Assembly: GCA_965224325.1 (NCBI GenBank)
Contig: CBDCYT010000021.1
Span: 1-64,000 of the forward strand
Source: CBDCMJ01 sp965224325
GTDB taxonomy: Bacteria > Chloroflexota > Dehalococcoidia > Lucifugimonadales > UBA3495
DNA: 64,000 bases
Reading direction: 5' to 3'
Shown: positions 27,187-36,587 of the stretch, one piece after another
Position numbering within the stretch: the stretch's first letter is position 1
Layout: each line of letters begins with the position of its first letter
Program-made: the position numbers and the translations under genes
Notes under the pieces: generated by a model
Seen by the model: the letters and a program-made list of their open reading frames with translations, nothing else
The model's database searches: none
What the model was told of the DNA's origin: nothing

Positions 27187-27777
27187 CTAGCCCGAGCCAA
27201 TAGCCTCGGGCAGCTCCTGGATGGCTGTGTGAATGTTGCGCCGCTGCCGCGGGCGGAACTGGACCGGCGTATTCTCGATTTCCGGCGCTACTGCTAGATG
27301 CACAAACACCGGTCCCTGGGTCGACAACACTTTATCGATGCCGGTGGTGAGGTCCTCCAGGTTGTCGAAAGAGAAGGTTGCCGCGTACCCAACGGCCTTG
27401 GCCATCTCCGCCCAATCGGCGCGGCCGGCGCCTGGCACCGGCTGCCCGCCGGTGACCGCATACACGCCGTTATCGAACAGAAAATGGTATAGGTTGTTGG
27501 GAGCGCTGTTGGACATTGTGACCATGGTTCCCAGGTTCATCAGCAGGCTGCCGTCTCCGTCTAAGACCAAGACCTTTCTCTCCGGATGGGCCAACGCTAA
27601 GCCTAAGCCAACCGAAGAGGCTTTGCCCATACATCCGGACAGAGGGAAGTCCAGCTTTTCGTTAGTCGTAATGCTGGGCAGCCCGAACCGCACGTTGTTA
27701 GCGTTCATGGTAGGTACGAAGACTGCTCCATCTCGCTTGCTGTCGAGCAATCTAACGGCGTCGGTGTTGTTTATCAT
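27187..27777 (-). CDS. Sulfopyruvate/phosphonopyruvate decarboxylase beta-like subunit (TPP-binding)
   Basis: A 196-residue C-terminal half of a thiamine-diphosphate decarboxylase. The cofactor motif is intact: LDGDGSLLMNLG...APNNLYHFLFDN, with GKASSVGLGLALAHPERKVL before it. In ComE-type enzymes this subunit pairs with a separate alpha subunit, encoded here 60 nt upstream on the same strand. The substrate (sulfopyruvate, phosphonopyruvate or another 2-oxo acid) cannot be decided from sequence. The C-terminal 30 residues (PVQFRPRQRRNIHTAIQELPEA) are an extra tail. AGAGGT precedes the ATG. Confidence 0.82.
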   Translation of the reverse strand: MINNTDAVRLLDSKRDGAVFVPTMNANNVRFGLPSITTNEKLDFPLSGCMGKASSVGLGLALAHPERKVLVLDGDGSLLMNLGTMVTMSNSAPNNLYHFLFDNGVYAVTGGQPVPGAGRADWAEMAKAVGYAATFSFDNLEDLTTGIDKVLSTQGPVFVHLAVAPEIENTPVQFRPRQRRNIHTAIQELPEAIGSG

Positions 27778-27837
27778 TTAGCGGACCTCTTTCAATATTG
27801 CGAACTGTTCAGTATTGCGAAGTGTAATGAATGCGAA

Positions 27838-28344
27838 CTATGAGCCAAACTCAGTGCCGACCAGCACGGCCACAGGCTTCTGGGTGCGTTCGGCCTCTTC
27901 GGCAGCGATGCTGATGCGGTCCGCGTCTTCGTCGGTTTCGATCAAGAAGTAGTTTATGCCCCAGGCATGGAGAATGTGCTCGATGTACCGGGCCGCGGAA
28001 TCGTTGGTCACGCCGTGGCGGGCCCAACCCCGGTAACCCACCAGCATCACCAGGGGCTGATTCACGTCCAAGCCCAAGCCACGGATGGAGTCGCCGGACT
28101 CGAAGATCCCGGTGTTCTGAATCAGGACCACCGGTTTCTTTCCGCCCACCCATAGGCCGGCGGCGATGGCCATGGTCTCTCCTTCCCGGCAGACTGGCAC
28201 CAAGTCGAGAGACGCCTCGTTGGTCAGCAATTGGTACATGAAGTTGGTCTCACTATCGGGAAGCCAGACCACGTGGGTGAAGTTGTTCTTCTTGAGCTCT
28301 TCAACAATCGCGGTGGGATGTAGCACCACTTCGGGTATAGTCAT
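27838..28344 (-). CDS. Sulfopyruvate/phosphonopyruvate decarboxylase alpha-like subunit
   Basis: A 168-residue N-terminal half of the same enzyme type: IVEELKKNNFTHVVWLPDSETN, LVPVCREGETMAIAAGLWVGGKKPVVLIQNTG with the conserved Glu that activates the thiazolium ring, and the PLVMLVGYRG strand. It forms the PYR domain that completes the active site with the beta subunit. Start ATG with AAGGAG at normal spacing. First gene of a likely four-gene operon (alpha, beta, membrane protein, degraded beta). Confidence 0.82.
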   Translation of the reverse strand: MTIPEVVLHPTAIVEELKKNNFTHVVWLPDSETNFMYQLLTNEASLDLVPVCREGETMAIAAGLWVGGKKPVVLIQNTGIFESGDSIRGLGLDVNQPLVMLVGYRGWARHGVTNDSAARYIEHILHAWGINYFLIETDEDADRISIAAEEAERTQKPVAVLVGTEFGS

Positions 28345-28542
28345 TAAGGCTCCTTCGTTGGCTTATTCATGGGTCTGATTCATGGGCTCGTTCGACCTCT
28401 GAAGAACGGCAACATTATAGGGAAGTACGGTTTTGGCCGTCAACTAACCCGCCGCCCTGGAACTTCGTCCCGGAGACTCTGCCCCACGTGCCGGCAATTT
28501 GGCTGGGGCGGGGCAAACCGGAGCCACACCGGTGACCGCGGG

Positions 28543-29928
28543 CTAAAACTCAGCGCTCTTGGGAGTTCTTGGGAAGGCGGTTACGTCCCGAATGTTGGCG
28601 ACCCCGGTGACAAACTGCACGGTGCGCTCGAATCCCAAACCAAAGCCGGAGTGGGGCGTTGTGCCGTATTTGCGCAGGTCCAAATACCACCAGTAATCGC
28701 TTTCGGCGAGGCCTCCTTCCGAAAGTCGCGTTAACAACACTTCCCGCCGCTCTTCCCTTTGACTGCCGCCAATGATTTCGCCGATCCTGGGTACGAGGGT
28801 GTCCATGGCTCTAACGGTCTCGCCGTCGTCATTCAACCGCATGTAGAAAGCCTTGATTTCCTTGGGATAGTCGGTGACGATGACGGGCCTGCCGATTTTC
28901 TTTTCGGTCAGATATCGCTCGTGCTCTGACTGAAGGTCCAGACCCCAGGACACAGGAAAGTCAAAGCTTTCGCCGGAGGCTTTCAGGAGCGAGACCGCCT
29001 CGGTGTAGGTCAGCCTTTCGAAGCTGGAGCGGGCAATGTCTTCCAGGGTCGAAATGGCGGAGCTGTCGTGCCATTGATTAAAGAACGCCATGTCTTCCGA
29101 GCAGTGCTCCAACACGTAATTGAAAAGGTACTTGAGAAAGTCCTCGGCCAGGTTGGCCAGCTCCTCCAGATCGCAGAAAGCCACTTCCGGCTCGACCATC
29201 CAGAACTCCGCCAAGTGCCTGGAGGTGTTTGAGTTCTCCGCTCGAAAGGTGGGGCCGAAGGTGTAAACGTCGCATAGGGCTTGGGCGAATATTTCCGCTT
29301 CCAGTTGACCGCTTACCGTGAGGAACGCCGGCTTCCCAAAGAAATCTTCCCCGTGGTCTACCATTCCCTCATTTCTAGGCAGGTTCTCCAAGTCCAAGGT
29401 AGTGGCTCTAAACATGGAGCCGGCGCCTTCGGCGTCGCTTGCAGTGATGATTGGAGTCTGGATATAGCAGAAACCACGCTCTTGGAAGAAACTGTGGATG
29501 GCGAAGGCCACGGCGTTTCTGACGCGGGCCATGGCGCCGAAGGTGTTGGTGCGGGGACGAAGATGAGCGATCTCCCGGAGATACTCAGGAGTGTGCCGTT
29601 TCTTTTGCAGCGGGTAGGTTTCGGGGTCGGAGGGCCCAACCAGTTCGATGCTCCCGGCTTGAATCTCGTACTTCTGACCCTTCCCCGGTGATTCGATTAG
29701 GGTCCCCACTATGCTCACGCTGCACCCGGTGGTTAGGCTGTCAACCAAGGCGAATTCCGGCAAGGATGAGTCTGCCACCACCTGGATGTCTTTTATAGTA
29801 GACCCGTCATTGACCTGAACAAAGGAAACCGACTTCGACGACCGCCTAGTCTTGACCCAGCCCTGCACCAGGACTTCGCCTCCGGCCTGCTCACGGGCAA
29901 GAAGCTCGCTGATTCTGTTGCGACGCAT
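28543..29928 (-). CDS. asnS: Asparaginyl-tRNA synthetase
   Basis: A class IIb aminoacyl-tRNA synthetase of 461 residues. N-terminal OB-fold anticodon domain (VLVQGWVKTRRSSKSVSFVQVNDGS), motif 2 (PTFRAENSNTSRHLAEFWMVEPE) and motif 3 (GFGLGFERTVQFV). The NTSRH and ENS features favour asparagine over aspartate. ATG 29928 is chosen because AAGGAGAGG lies just upstream; the start eight codons earlier lacks a ribosome site. The gatA and gatC genes that follow on the same strand would then serve mainly Gln-tRNA formation. Confidence 0.95.
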   Translation of the reverse strand: MRRNRISELLAREQAGGEVLVQGWVKTRRSSKSVSFVQVNDGSTIKDIQVVADSSLPEFALVDSLTTGCSVSIVGTLIESPGKGQKYEIQAGSIELVGPSDPETYPLQKKRHTPEYLREIAHLRPRTNTFGAMARVRNAVAFAIHSFFQERGFCYIQTPIITASDAEGAGSMFRATTLDLENLPRNEGMVDHGEDFFGKPAFLTVSGQLEAEIFAQALCDVYTFGPTFRAENSNTSRHLAEFWMVEPEVAFCDLEELANLAEDFLKYLFNYVLEHCSEDMAFFNQWHDSSAISTLEDIARSSFERLTYTEAVSLLKASGESFDFPVSWGLDLQSEHERYLTEKKIGRPVIVTDYPKEIKAFYMRLNDDGETVRAMDTLVPRIGEIIGGSQREERREVLLTRLSEGGLAESDYWWYLDLRKYGTTPHSGFGLGFERTVQFVTGVANIRDVTAFPRTPKSAEF

Positions 29929-30193
29929 CTTCCTCTCCTTTTCAGGCGCCACGGCCCAGCCCGTAGCCCATCTTCGTGCCCCCGGAAACGGCCTTCCTCA
30001 CCCGGGGCAGGACCCAGAGTTAAGTCCTGGTTGGCCTTTTCCCTCACAGGTAAGCCCACTCTTGGAATGAGCCCGGTCCTGAGATGCCGCCACTGTGTCT
30101 AGCGGCGCTTCCTTGGGCAGTCAAGAAGCATCCTATTGCCGCCCAACGCCCGGAGTACACCCGGCGGCCCGGTTACGCCGCTCCTTGTCAACT

Positions 30194-30337
30194 CCTGAAG
30201 CCCCTAAAGCCCCTGAAGCCCCTAAAGCCCCTAAAGCCCCTAAAGCCCCTAAAGCCATTGAAGCCCCTGAAGCCCCTGAAGCCATTGATGCCCCTGAAGC
30301 CCCTGATACCCCCGAAACCCCTGAGGCCATCGATGCG
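30194..30337. repeat. 9-bp minisatellite (AAGCCCCTR), about 16 units
   Basis: Sixteen tandem 9-nt units of the type CCTGAAGCC / CCTAAAGCC, with variants ATTGAAGCC and ATTGATGCC towards the right. On the plus strand one frame reads (P-E/K-A)n with I-E-A and I-D-A variants. It lies in the 636-nt gap between asnS and gatA. ORFs through it have no ribosome site or known relative, so I call it a repeat and not a gene. I see nothing else in that gap. Confidence 0.85.
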
Positions 30338-30564
30338 GCGAGCAGTCGTCAAACCCCCGCCGTTGGCAACCCCATTCTAACTATTCATTGACGGCCCAAC
30401 AAGGTTTGGTCCATTCGGCATATGCTGGTATATCGATAAAAAAGCCTGCGAGTTATTATTCCAGATGAGGTTATGAAACGAGCATCGACTGGGAGAAGTC
30501 ACCTGCCGCCGCTTAGACGACATAACAACAGAGTAATGAAGGCGCCGGCGACGGTGTCTCGTTG

Positions 30565-32067
30565 TTAGAGTTGAGGACTGGCCCTCCCCCAGTCCGTCGC
30601 TAGCTGATAAGCGTGGCCCACTTTCAGTATGACCTCCTCGGACAAACGAGGGCCGATGATCTGCAACCCCACGGGCAATCCCTGGTCAAAACCGCAAGGG
30701 ATTGACATGCAGGGCAGGCCGGCGATGTTGGGTGGCAGCGTGCATAGGTCGCTCAAGTACATTTGGACCGGGTCGGCGGTCTTTTCCCCTAAACGGAAGG
30801 CAACGGTGGGAGCCACCGGAGCCACTAGGGCGTCAACTTCCTGAAAAGCGCGGGCAAAGTCCTGTTGGATCAGCGAACGGGCTTGCTGCGCCTTGACGTA
30901 GTAGGCGTCATAGTAGCCCGCCGACAGGGCGTAAGCGCCCAGCATGATGCGCCGCCTCACCTCAGGTCCAAAGCCGTTCTGGCGGGTCTTCTCCATGTCC
31001 CCCCACATGTCACCGGCGTCGGGACCCGCGCCTTGGAACGAATATCCGTACTTAACCCCGTCGTACCGGGCCAGGTTTGCGGAACACTCGGAGGGGGCAA
31101 TGATGTAGTAACAGGCCAGAGCGTACTTGGTGGTGGGCAGGGAGACAGGCTGTATGGCAGCCCCCAAACCCTCCAGAGTCCGGATAGCGCCTTCAACGGC
31201 CTTCCGGGTGCCCTCCTCCATTTCCTCAAAGAAGTACTCTTCCGGAATGCCCAGGCGAAACCCGCGCTTTTCCCCATCGTCGTCAAGGCGGGACAAATCA
31301 AAGTCCCCGGCAAGTGCGGCGGCGTAATCCTTACTTTCCAGCCGCAGGGAGGTGGAGTCCTTGGCATCGTGGCCGGCGATGGCAGTAAGCGCCAGAGCAC
31401 AGTCGGCGACGTTCCGGGTCAATGGTCCGATCTGGTCCAAGGAAGATGCGAAGGCGACCAATCCGTACCGGCTAACTAGACCGTACGTAGGCTTGAGTCC
31501 CACGACGCCGCAGAAAGACGCCGGCTGGCGTATGCTGCCCCCGGTATCCGAGCCCAAAGCGAAGATGGCCTCTCCGGCGGCCACCGCGGCGGCGGCGCCC
31601 CCGCTGCTCCCTCCCGGCACCCGGTCCAGGTCCCAAGGGTTGTGGGTTGGAAAGAAGGCCGAGTTCTCCGTCGAAGAACCCATGGCGAACTCGTCCATGT
31701 TTCCCTTCCCCAAGAGCACCGCGCCTCCGTGCAGCACCTTTGCCACCGCGGTGGCAGTGTAGGGCGGAACGAAGTTCTCCAGCATACGTGAGGAACAGGT
31801 AGTGCGAATTCCCTCGGTGCACATCACGTCCTTGATTTGCACCGGGATCCCGGTTAGCGGTCCGGCGGCTCCCGACGCTATAAGGCGGTCGGCGTCCTCC
31901 GCTTGCCTTAGGGCCACCTCGGGAGTGAGGGTTACGAAGGCCTTGACCCGTTCCTCCACCTGTTCGATTCGCTCCAAACAGGACCGGGTCAGGTCCACCG
32001 AACTGACCTCTCGCAGGTCCAACCGTCGTCGGGCCTCGGTCATACTCAGGTATTCAAAATCGCCCAC
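30565..32067 (-). CDS. gatA: Aspartyl/glutamyl-tRNA amidotransferase subunit A
   Basis: The amidase subunit that releases ammonia from glutamine for transamidation of Glu-tRNA(Gln) or Asp-tRNA(Asn). 500 residues with the amidase Lys-Ser-Ser triad: Lys in PVQIKDVMCTEG, and the serines in GGSSGGAAAAVA and GSDTGGSIRQPASFCG. GTG start 5 nt after the gatC stop, with GGAGGAG inside the gatC end. gatB is not in the window. Confidence 0.95.
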   Translation of the reverse strand: MGDFEYLSMTEARRRLDLREVSSVDLTRSCLERIEQVEERVKAFVTLTPEVALRQAEDADRLIASGAAGPLTGIPVQIKDVMCTEGIRTTCSSRMLENFVPPYTATAVAKVLHGGAVLLGKGNMDEFAMGSSTENSAFFPTHNPWDLDRVPGGSSGGAAAAVAAGEAIFALGSDTGGSIRQPASFCGVVGLKPTYGLVSRYGLVAFASSLDQIGPLTRNVADCALALTAIAGHDAKDSTSLRLESKDYAAALAGDFDLSRLDDDGEKRGFRLGIPEEYFFEEMEEGTRKAVEGAIRTLEGLGAAIQPVSLPTTKYALACYYIIAPSECSANLARYDGVKYGYSFQGAGPDAGDMWGDMEKTRQNGFGPEVRRRIMLGAYALSAGYYDAYYVKAQQARSLIQQDFARAFQEVDALVAPVAPTVAFRLGEKTADPVQMYLSDLCTLPPNIAGLPCMSIPCGFDQGLPVGLQIIGPRLSEEVILKVGHAYQLATDWGRASPQL

Positions 32068-32072
32068 GGCAG

Positions 32073-32372
32073 CTACTCCTCCAACACTGCCTTCACTCGA
32101 AAGAAATCCCCTTCCCGTCGGGGAGCGTTGCTCAAAACCTCCTCCGAGTCCAGGGATGCGCCCGGCACGTCGTCTCGCATCAAGTCCATACCCGGAGCGT
32201 GTTGGCCTTCCTGAGCATCAAACGTTACTCCGGTTGTGTCCAGCTGACGAAGAACTTCGAACTGCTCCAGGATGTGGGCAAGTTGCACCCGGAGCGTCTC
32301 CGTCTCTTCCTCGGTGAGTCCAATGCGGGCCAGGGCGGCCAAGTGTTCCACGTGAGACCGGTCCAATACCAT
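32073..32372 (-). CDS. gatC: Aspartyl/glutamyl-tRNA amidotransferase subunit C
   Basis: A 99-residue helper that wraps around GatA and stabilises the GatCAB complex. Typical pattern: VEHLAALARIGLTEEETETLRVQLAHILEQFEVLRQLDTTGV, followed by LRDDVP-like (LMRDDVPGASLD) and the end NAPRREGDFFRVKAVLE. Immediately upstream of gatA with 5 nt between them. Confidence 0.94.
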   Translation of the reverse strand: MVLDRSHVEHLAALARIGLTEEETETLRVQLAHILEQFEVLRQLDTTGVTFDAQEGQHAPGMDLMRDDVPGASLDSEEVLSNAPRREGDFFRVKAVLEE

Positions 32373-32600
32373 GGCTTGACCTCATTGGCGAGTTTTAATT
32401 CAAGACGGCTGGGCGATTTTCCGGCCAAAGATCGCGCTCTGACTGCTTCTAGTTGAATTGGGCAATGCCGCCGGACGATACGGTTTGGCAGGCAGGACGA
32501 GGGGCCGGAATTCATAGGCCAGTATACCGTCTGCGGGAGAACAGGGCCAACACCGCCCGCTGGGGCGGGCCGGAACTAGGGCAGCCCGTTGCCGGACAGA

Positions 32601-33605
32601 CTAATGGTTGTGCGGACCGTCGTGGCCTTTGTGGTGGTCAGCGGCTGATTGAGGGTGATATCCCTCTCCCGAGGAATCCACCGGGTCCACGTGAATAGTT
32701 GCGTTGGAGAGGTATTGTAAATGGTCCTTGAGCCGATGGAGCGCCTCCTGGGCGATTTCGTGACCTGCTTCGACTGACAGGTCCGGGTTAACCGCAACGT
32801 TGGCCTCGGCGAGGAGGCGGTGGCCCACCCAGCGGATGCGGACTTCGGTCACCTCCAGCACTCCGTCAGTGGAGCGTAGGGCTCTGCGGGCCTCGTCGAC
32901 GAGTTCCGGCTCCACGCCGTCTAGCATACGGGAAAGCACTGACTTGCCCGACTCCCAAACGATGCGGAAGATGGCAACGGTAATGACCAGGCCCGCTATC
33001 GGGTCCGCCAGCGGGGCGCCCAGCCACACACCCAGGGCGCCGGCCAACACGGCAAGGCTGGTCAACCCATCCACCCTGGCGTGGAGGCCCTCCGCCACCA
33101 GGGCCGCGCTGCCGATTTCCTTGCCCACCTTGATGCGGAATAGGGCCACGGCCTCGTTTCCCACGAAGCCCACCACCGCGGCTACCACTACCGTCCAAAT
33201 GAAATCTATGTCAGGCGGGCTGGAAAATCGGTTGATGGAAACGACGGCGGAGATGACGCCCGTGGCGAGAATGGCAATTACTACCAACAGGCCAGCCAGG
33301 TCCTCCGCCCGCCCATACCCGTAGGTGAAACGTTGGGTGGGCCGCCTCCTGGCTAGGGTGAATGCGGCCCATAATGGGAGGGCAGTTGCGGCGTCGCCGA
33401 AGCTGTGAATAGTGTCCGCCAGCAGCGCCACGCTTCCGGTGAGCACCACGATGGCCGCTTGCAGTCCGGCGATGGCCAGCAGTACCGCAAGGGATATCTT
33501 GGTCGCCCGGATTCCGCGAAGGCTGGTTAGGGCAGTCCGGTCCATGGCGCCGTGGTCGTGGTCGTAGCCAGGGCCGTCCTCACGCGGATAGCTGCCGGAG
33601 TGCAT
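32601..33605 (-). CDS. Cation diffusion facilitator (zinc/iron exporter)
   Basis: A 334-residue CDF transporter with six membrane segments. The metal site motifs are HSFGD in the second helix and HARVD in the fifth, the HxxxD pairs typical of zinc-type CDFs. A C-terminal cytoplasmic ferredoxin-like domain (VLEVTEVRIRWVGHRLLAEANVAVNPDLS) follows, and the protein ends in a His-rich tail (ADHHKGHDGPHNH). An N-terminal DHDHG segment adds further ligands. Probably removes excess zinc, complementing the Znu importers nearby. Confidence 0.92.
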   Translation of the reverse strand: MHSGSYPREDGPGYDHDHGAMDRTALTSLRGIRATKISLAVLLAIAGLQAAIVVLTGSVALLADTIHSFGDAATALPLWAAFTLARRRPTQRFTYGYGRAEDLAGLLVVIAILATGVISAVVSINRFSSPPDIDFIWTVVVAAVVGFVGNEAVALFRIKVGKEIGSAALVAEGLHARVDGLTSLAVLAGALGVWLGAPLADPIAGLVITVAIFRIVWESGKSVLSRMLDGVEPELVDEARRALRSTDGVLEVTEVRIRWVGHRLLAEANVAVNPDLSVEAGHEIAQEALHRLKDHLQYLSNATIHVDPVDSSGEGYHPQSAADHHKGHDGPHNH

Positions 33606-33825
33606 CCCTATCCTCTAGTAGGCTTAATCCGGGCGTGCCGGTGAACCATTACGCCGACGGTTTCTCCCGCGTTCATCACAAATTACTCGCCGGGTAGAAC
33701 GGAGTTGTTAGTGGAACCCGAGTTGGCGGAAACGAGGCAACGATCACCCGTGCCAGTGGCGACCGGGGTCGCGGATCCCGAGTTGATTGCTTTCGTTTCG
33801 AGGTTCAACGGCGGTGCGCCAGGGG

Positions 33826-34674
33826 TCAATTCATCTCGGTCCCGCCCGATACGCTAATAGACAGACCCGTCATGTAGTCGGACTCACCCGACGCCAGGAA
33901 AGCGGCCATCCGTGCGATGTCATCCCCCTGGGCAATACGACCCATGGGCACACGCACCGCCCGGTCCGCCACCATGCCGGCCCGGTACTCCTCGCTGGAC
34001 TCGCCTGCCGGGGCCAGGGCCGCGGCGATGAAGTCCACCCTTTCAGTGTCCACCAAGCCGGGGCAGATGGCGTTGACGTTCACCCGGTGCGGGGCCATTT
34101 CCTGGGCCATGGCCTGGGTGAAACCGATGATGGCGAACTTGGAGGCGCAGTAAGCGGCGTAGCGGGCGATGCCCCGCTTGCCGGCCCCAGACGAGATATT
34201 AATGATCTTGCCGCCGCCCCCCCGGGAAATCATGTGCCGGGCCGCCGCCCGGGAGCACAGGTAAGTGCCGCGCACGTTGACCCGCTGCACATCGTCGAAG
34301 GCCTCCTCCTCGAGTTCCACCACCAGCACCCGGTCTTTGCCGGGGCGGGAGCCGGCGTTGTTGACCAAAATGTCAATCTTTCCGAAACGGTCCAAGACCT
34401 GCTTGATCATGTCATCCACCTGAGCGCTATCGGACACGTCGGAAAACAGCCCCATGGCGTTGCGGCCCAACCCCTGAATCTCCTCTACGACACTGTCCAT
34501 GCCCTTCCAGCCCTCTCGCCGGTCCTCGGCGCGGATGGCGTCCTGGCTGGCCGGAATGTCGGTGACCACCACGTCGGCGCCCTCGTTGGCCAGACGAACG
34601 GCGATGGCGCGGCCGATGCCGTGACGTCCTCCCGCGCCGGTGACGACCGCTATCTTTCCGTTAAGGTCATACAT
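33826..34674 (-). CDS. Short-chain dehydrogenase/reductase
   Basis: A 282-residue classical SDR. NAD(P)-binding TGAGGRHGIGRAIA near residue 12, NNAGSRPGK, the catalytic Ser in INISSGAGKRG and Tyr-x3-Lys in YCASKFA. The acidic residue after strand 2 (VVVTDIPAS) points to NAD. Substrate unknown. ATG 34674 is chosen (GGGAGG upstream); the ORF reaches further but without a ribosome site. It stands alone between metal-transport genes. Confidence 0.9.
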   Translation of the reverse strand: MYDLNGKIAVVTGAGGRHGIGRAIAVRLANEGADVVVTDIPASQDAIRAEDRREGWKGMDSVVEEIQGLGRNAMGLFSDVSDSAQVDDMIKQVLDRFGKIDILVNNAGSRPGKDRVLVVELEEEAFDDVQRVNVRGTYLCSRAAARHMISRGGGGKIINISSGAGKRGIARYAAYCASKFAIIGFTQAMAQEMAPHRVNVNAICPGLVDTERVDFIAAALAPAGESSEEYRAGMVADRAVRVPMGRIAQGDDIARMAAFLASGESDYMTGLSISVSGGTEMN

Positions 34675-34959
34675 GATAAAGGCCTCCCAATGTAAAGGTT
34701 CGGGACAGAGGATAACGCCCCCGCTCCGTCTTGTCATTACCTGGAGTGTGGAGAGCGTGCCGCCGAGGCATATCGGGTGGTTTCCGGACTCGCAAGACGG
34801 CGGGTTAGACTTTTGGTTCCGTTTGGCCCTTCGTTCCGTTTGGGTACAGGGGCAGGCTCTCGCGGCGCCAGCAGAGTCGCGCGTTGGCAGGATAGACCCT
34901 CGGCGCGGTTCAGGGTGGGAAGGTCGGAGTAAGCTGGCTCAGTTTCAGGGGCAGAGTTA

Positions 34960-35823
34960 CTAGGCGGGGCCGCTGGCGGGGAAAGGCCTTTGGGCCTTGG
35001 GCGACGCCCGCATCTTGTAGACGACGGCGAGGATGAAGAGCCCGGTGGCCACTAGGGCCATGGCCGGGCCGGAGGGCAGGTTGAAATGGTATGAGATGTA
35101 CAGCCCGGTTACGGCTGAGGCGGCCCCCAACAAAGCGCCTACGGCCATAGCCAATGGGAAGCGGCGCACCAGGAGTAGCGCCGCCGCCGCCGGGGTGATC
35201 AACATCGAGATTACCAGGATGACGCCTACCGCTTGCAGCGCAAGCACCACCACGACCGCCAGGAGAGCCAGCAGCAGGTAGTCCAGCCGTTCCGTGGGGA
35301 GGCCTATCACTGACGCGCCTGACGGGTCGAAGGTGGTGAACACGAACTCTTTGTGCAGAGCGTACATCAACACCAGCACGGTGGCCGCCAGCCCCAGAGT
35401 CGTCCATACGTCGTTCTGGGAGACCCCCAGCACCTGCCCCAAAAGAATGTCCTCTAGACTCACCGGGAGACCCTGGGTGACGGTGAGCATGACCAGCCCC
35501 AGGGCAAACAGACCGGCGAACAGGATGCCGATGGTGGTGTCCTCTCCGATGCCGGTGCGCCGGACCAGGTATCCCACCAGCAGGGCCACGGCCACGGCCA
35601 TCGGCACTGCTCCCAAGAAGGGGCTGATCCCTGCCATGAAGGCTGCCACCATGCCGGGTAGCACCGCATGAGATAGGGCGTCGCCCATGAACCCCAGTCC
35701 CCGGGTGACCACGTATGCCCCAATGATGGGGCACATGACGCCCACCAACACCGACACGATCAGCGCCCGCGTCATAAAACCGTACTGGAAGGGACCGGCT
35801 AGGGCTTCAGTGATCGTGTCCAT
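34960..35823 (-). CDS. znuB: Zinc/manganese ABC transporter permease (second system)
   Basis: A 287-residue ABC-3 family permease, about eight to nine helices, with AYVVTRGLGFMGDALSHAVLPGMV and the VGVILVISMLITPAAAALLL helix. It overlaps the end of znuC by 17 nt and ends the fur-znuA-znuC-znuB operon. It is clearly diverged from the copy at 18277, so a different metal or affinity range is possible. Confidence 0.93.
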   Translation of the reverse strand: MDTITEALAGPFQYGFMTRALIVSVLVGVMCPIIGAYVVTRGLGFMGDALSHAVLPGMVAAFMAGISPFLGAVPMAVAVALLVGYLVRRTGIGEDTTIGILFAGLFALGLVMLTVTQGLPVSLEDILLGQVLGVSQNDVWTTLGLAATVLVLMYALHKEFVFTTFDPSGASVIGLPTERLDYLLLALLAVVVVLALQAVGVILVISMLITPAAAALLLVRRFPLAMAVGALLGAASAVTGLYISYHFNLPSGPAMALVATGLFILAVVYKMRASPKAQRPFPASGPA

Positions 35824-36586
35824 CGGTGCCGTGTCCCGCCCTCAGCCCGTGCACCGGGACCGAACCGTAGGGACCATATAGTTCTTCCAGCATCTCGGGA
35901 GTCAGCACGTCTCCGGGGGCGCCGCAGGCGCAGACGTGGCAGTTGAGGCAAAGGCACTCGTCGCAATAGTGCGCCAGGTGGGCGACGTCGTGGGAAGACA
36001 GAAGCACGGTCCTTCCTTGGTCCCGCAATTCCAGCAGCACCGACACCAGCGCCTCCTGAGAAGGGATGTCCACGCCGTTGAACGCCTCGTCCAGCAGTAA
36101 GATGTCTGCGCCTTGGGCCAGTGCACGGGCTACGAATACCCGTTGTCGCTGCCCTCCGGATAGCTCTCCGACCGGCGAGGAGCGGCGCTCCCACATACCC
36201 ACTTGCTCCAGGGCGTCCTGCACCGACTCGCGGTCGGCCCGGCCCGCCCGGCGGAACCACCCGATCTTGCGGGTGCGGCCCAGCATAACCACGTCCCAGG
36301 CGCTCATGGGCAGCCGCCAGTTGAACTTTTCCCGCTGAGGGACGTAGGCCACCAGTCCCCGTGTTTCGGCGACGGACTTCCCGTGGACCAGCACCCGGCC
36401 GGCAGTCACCGGCAGCAGGCCGACTATGGCGTTAAACAGGGTACTCTTGCCCGCGCCGTTGGGACCAACTACTCCCATGAGACAGCCGGGTCCTGCATTG
36501 AACGACACTCTATCCAAGACTCGGGTGCCGCCCAAATCTACGGTCAAGTCCTCTGTGGATAGGGGATGGTAGGAAACCTGGGACAC
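35807..36586 (-). CDS. znuC: Zinc/manganese ABC transporter ATP-binding protein (second system)
   Basis: A 259-residue ATPase: Walker A GPNGAGKST near residue 39, Q-loop VAYVPQREKFNWRLPMSA, signature LSGGQRQRVFVARAL and Walker B ILLLDEAFNGVD. The C-terminus carries a Cys/His-rich stretch (HYCDECLCLNCHVCACG) followed by HGLRAGHGTDGHDH, unusual for such ATPases and possibly a metal sensor. GTG start one nt after the znuA stop. Confidence 0.92.
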   Translation of the reverse strand: MSQVSYHPLSTEDLTVDLGGTRVLDRVSFNAGPGCLMGVVGPNGAGKSTLFNAIVGLLPVTAGRVLVHGKSVAETRGLVAYVPQREKFNWRLPMSAWDVVMLGRTRKIGWFRRAGRADRESVQDALEQVGMWERRSSPVGELSGGQRQRVFVARALAQGADILLLDEAFNGVDIPSQEALVSVLLELRDQGRTVLLSSHDVAHLAHYCDECLCLNCHVCACGAPGDVLTPEMLEELYGPYGSVPVHGLRAGHGTDGHDH

Positions 36587-36587
36587 G

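Noticed and set aside
30084..30391. Two overlapping 98-residue ORFs of Pro-Lys-Leu or Pro-Glu-Ala repeats
   Set aside because: Both are readings of a 9-bp minisatellite; no start context and no related protein known to me.
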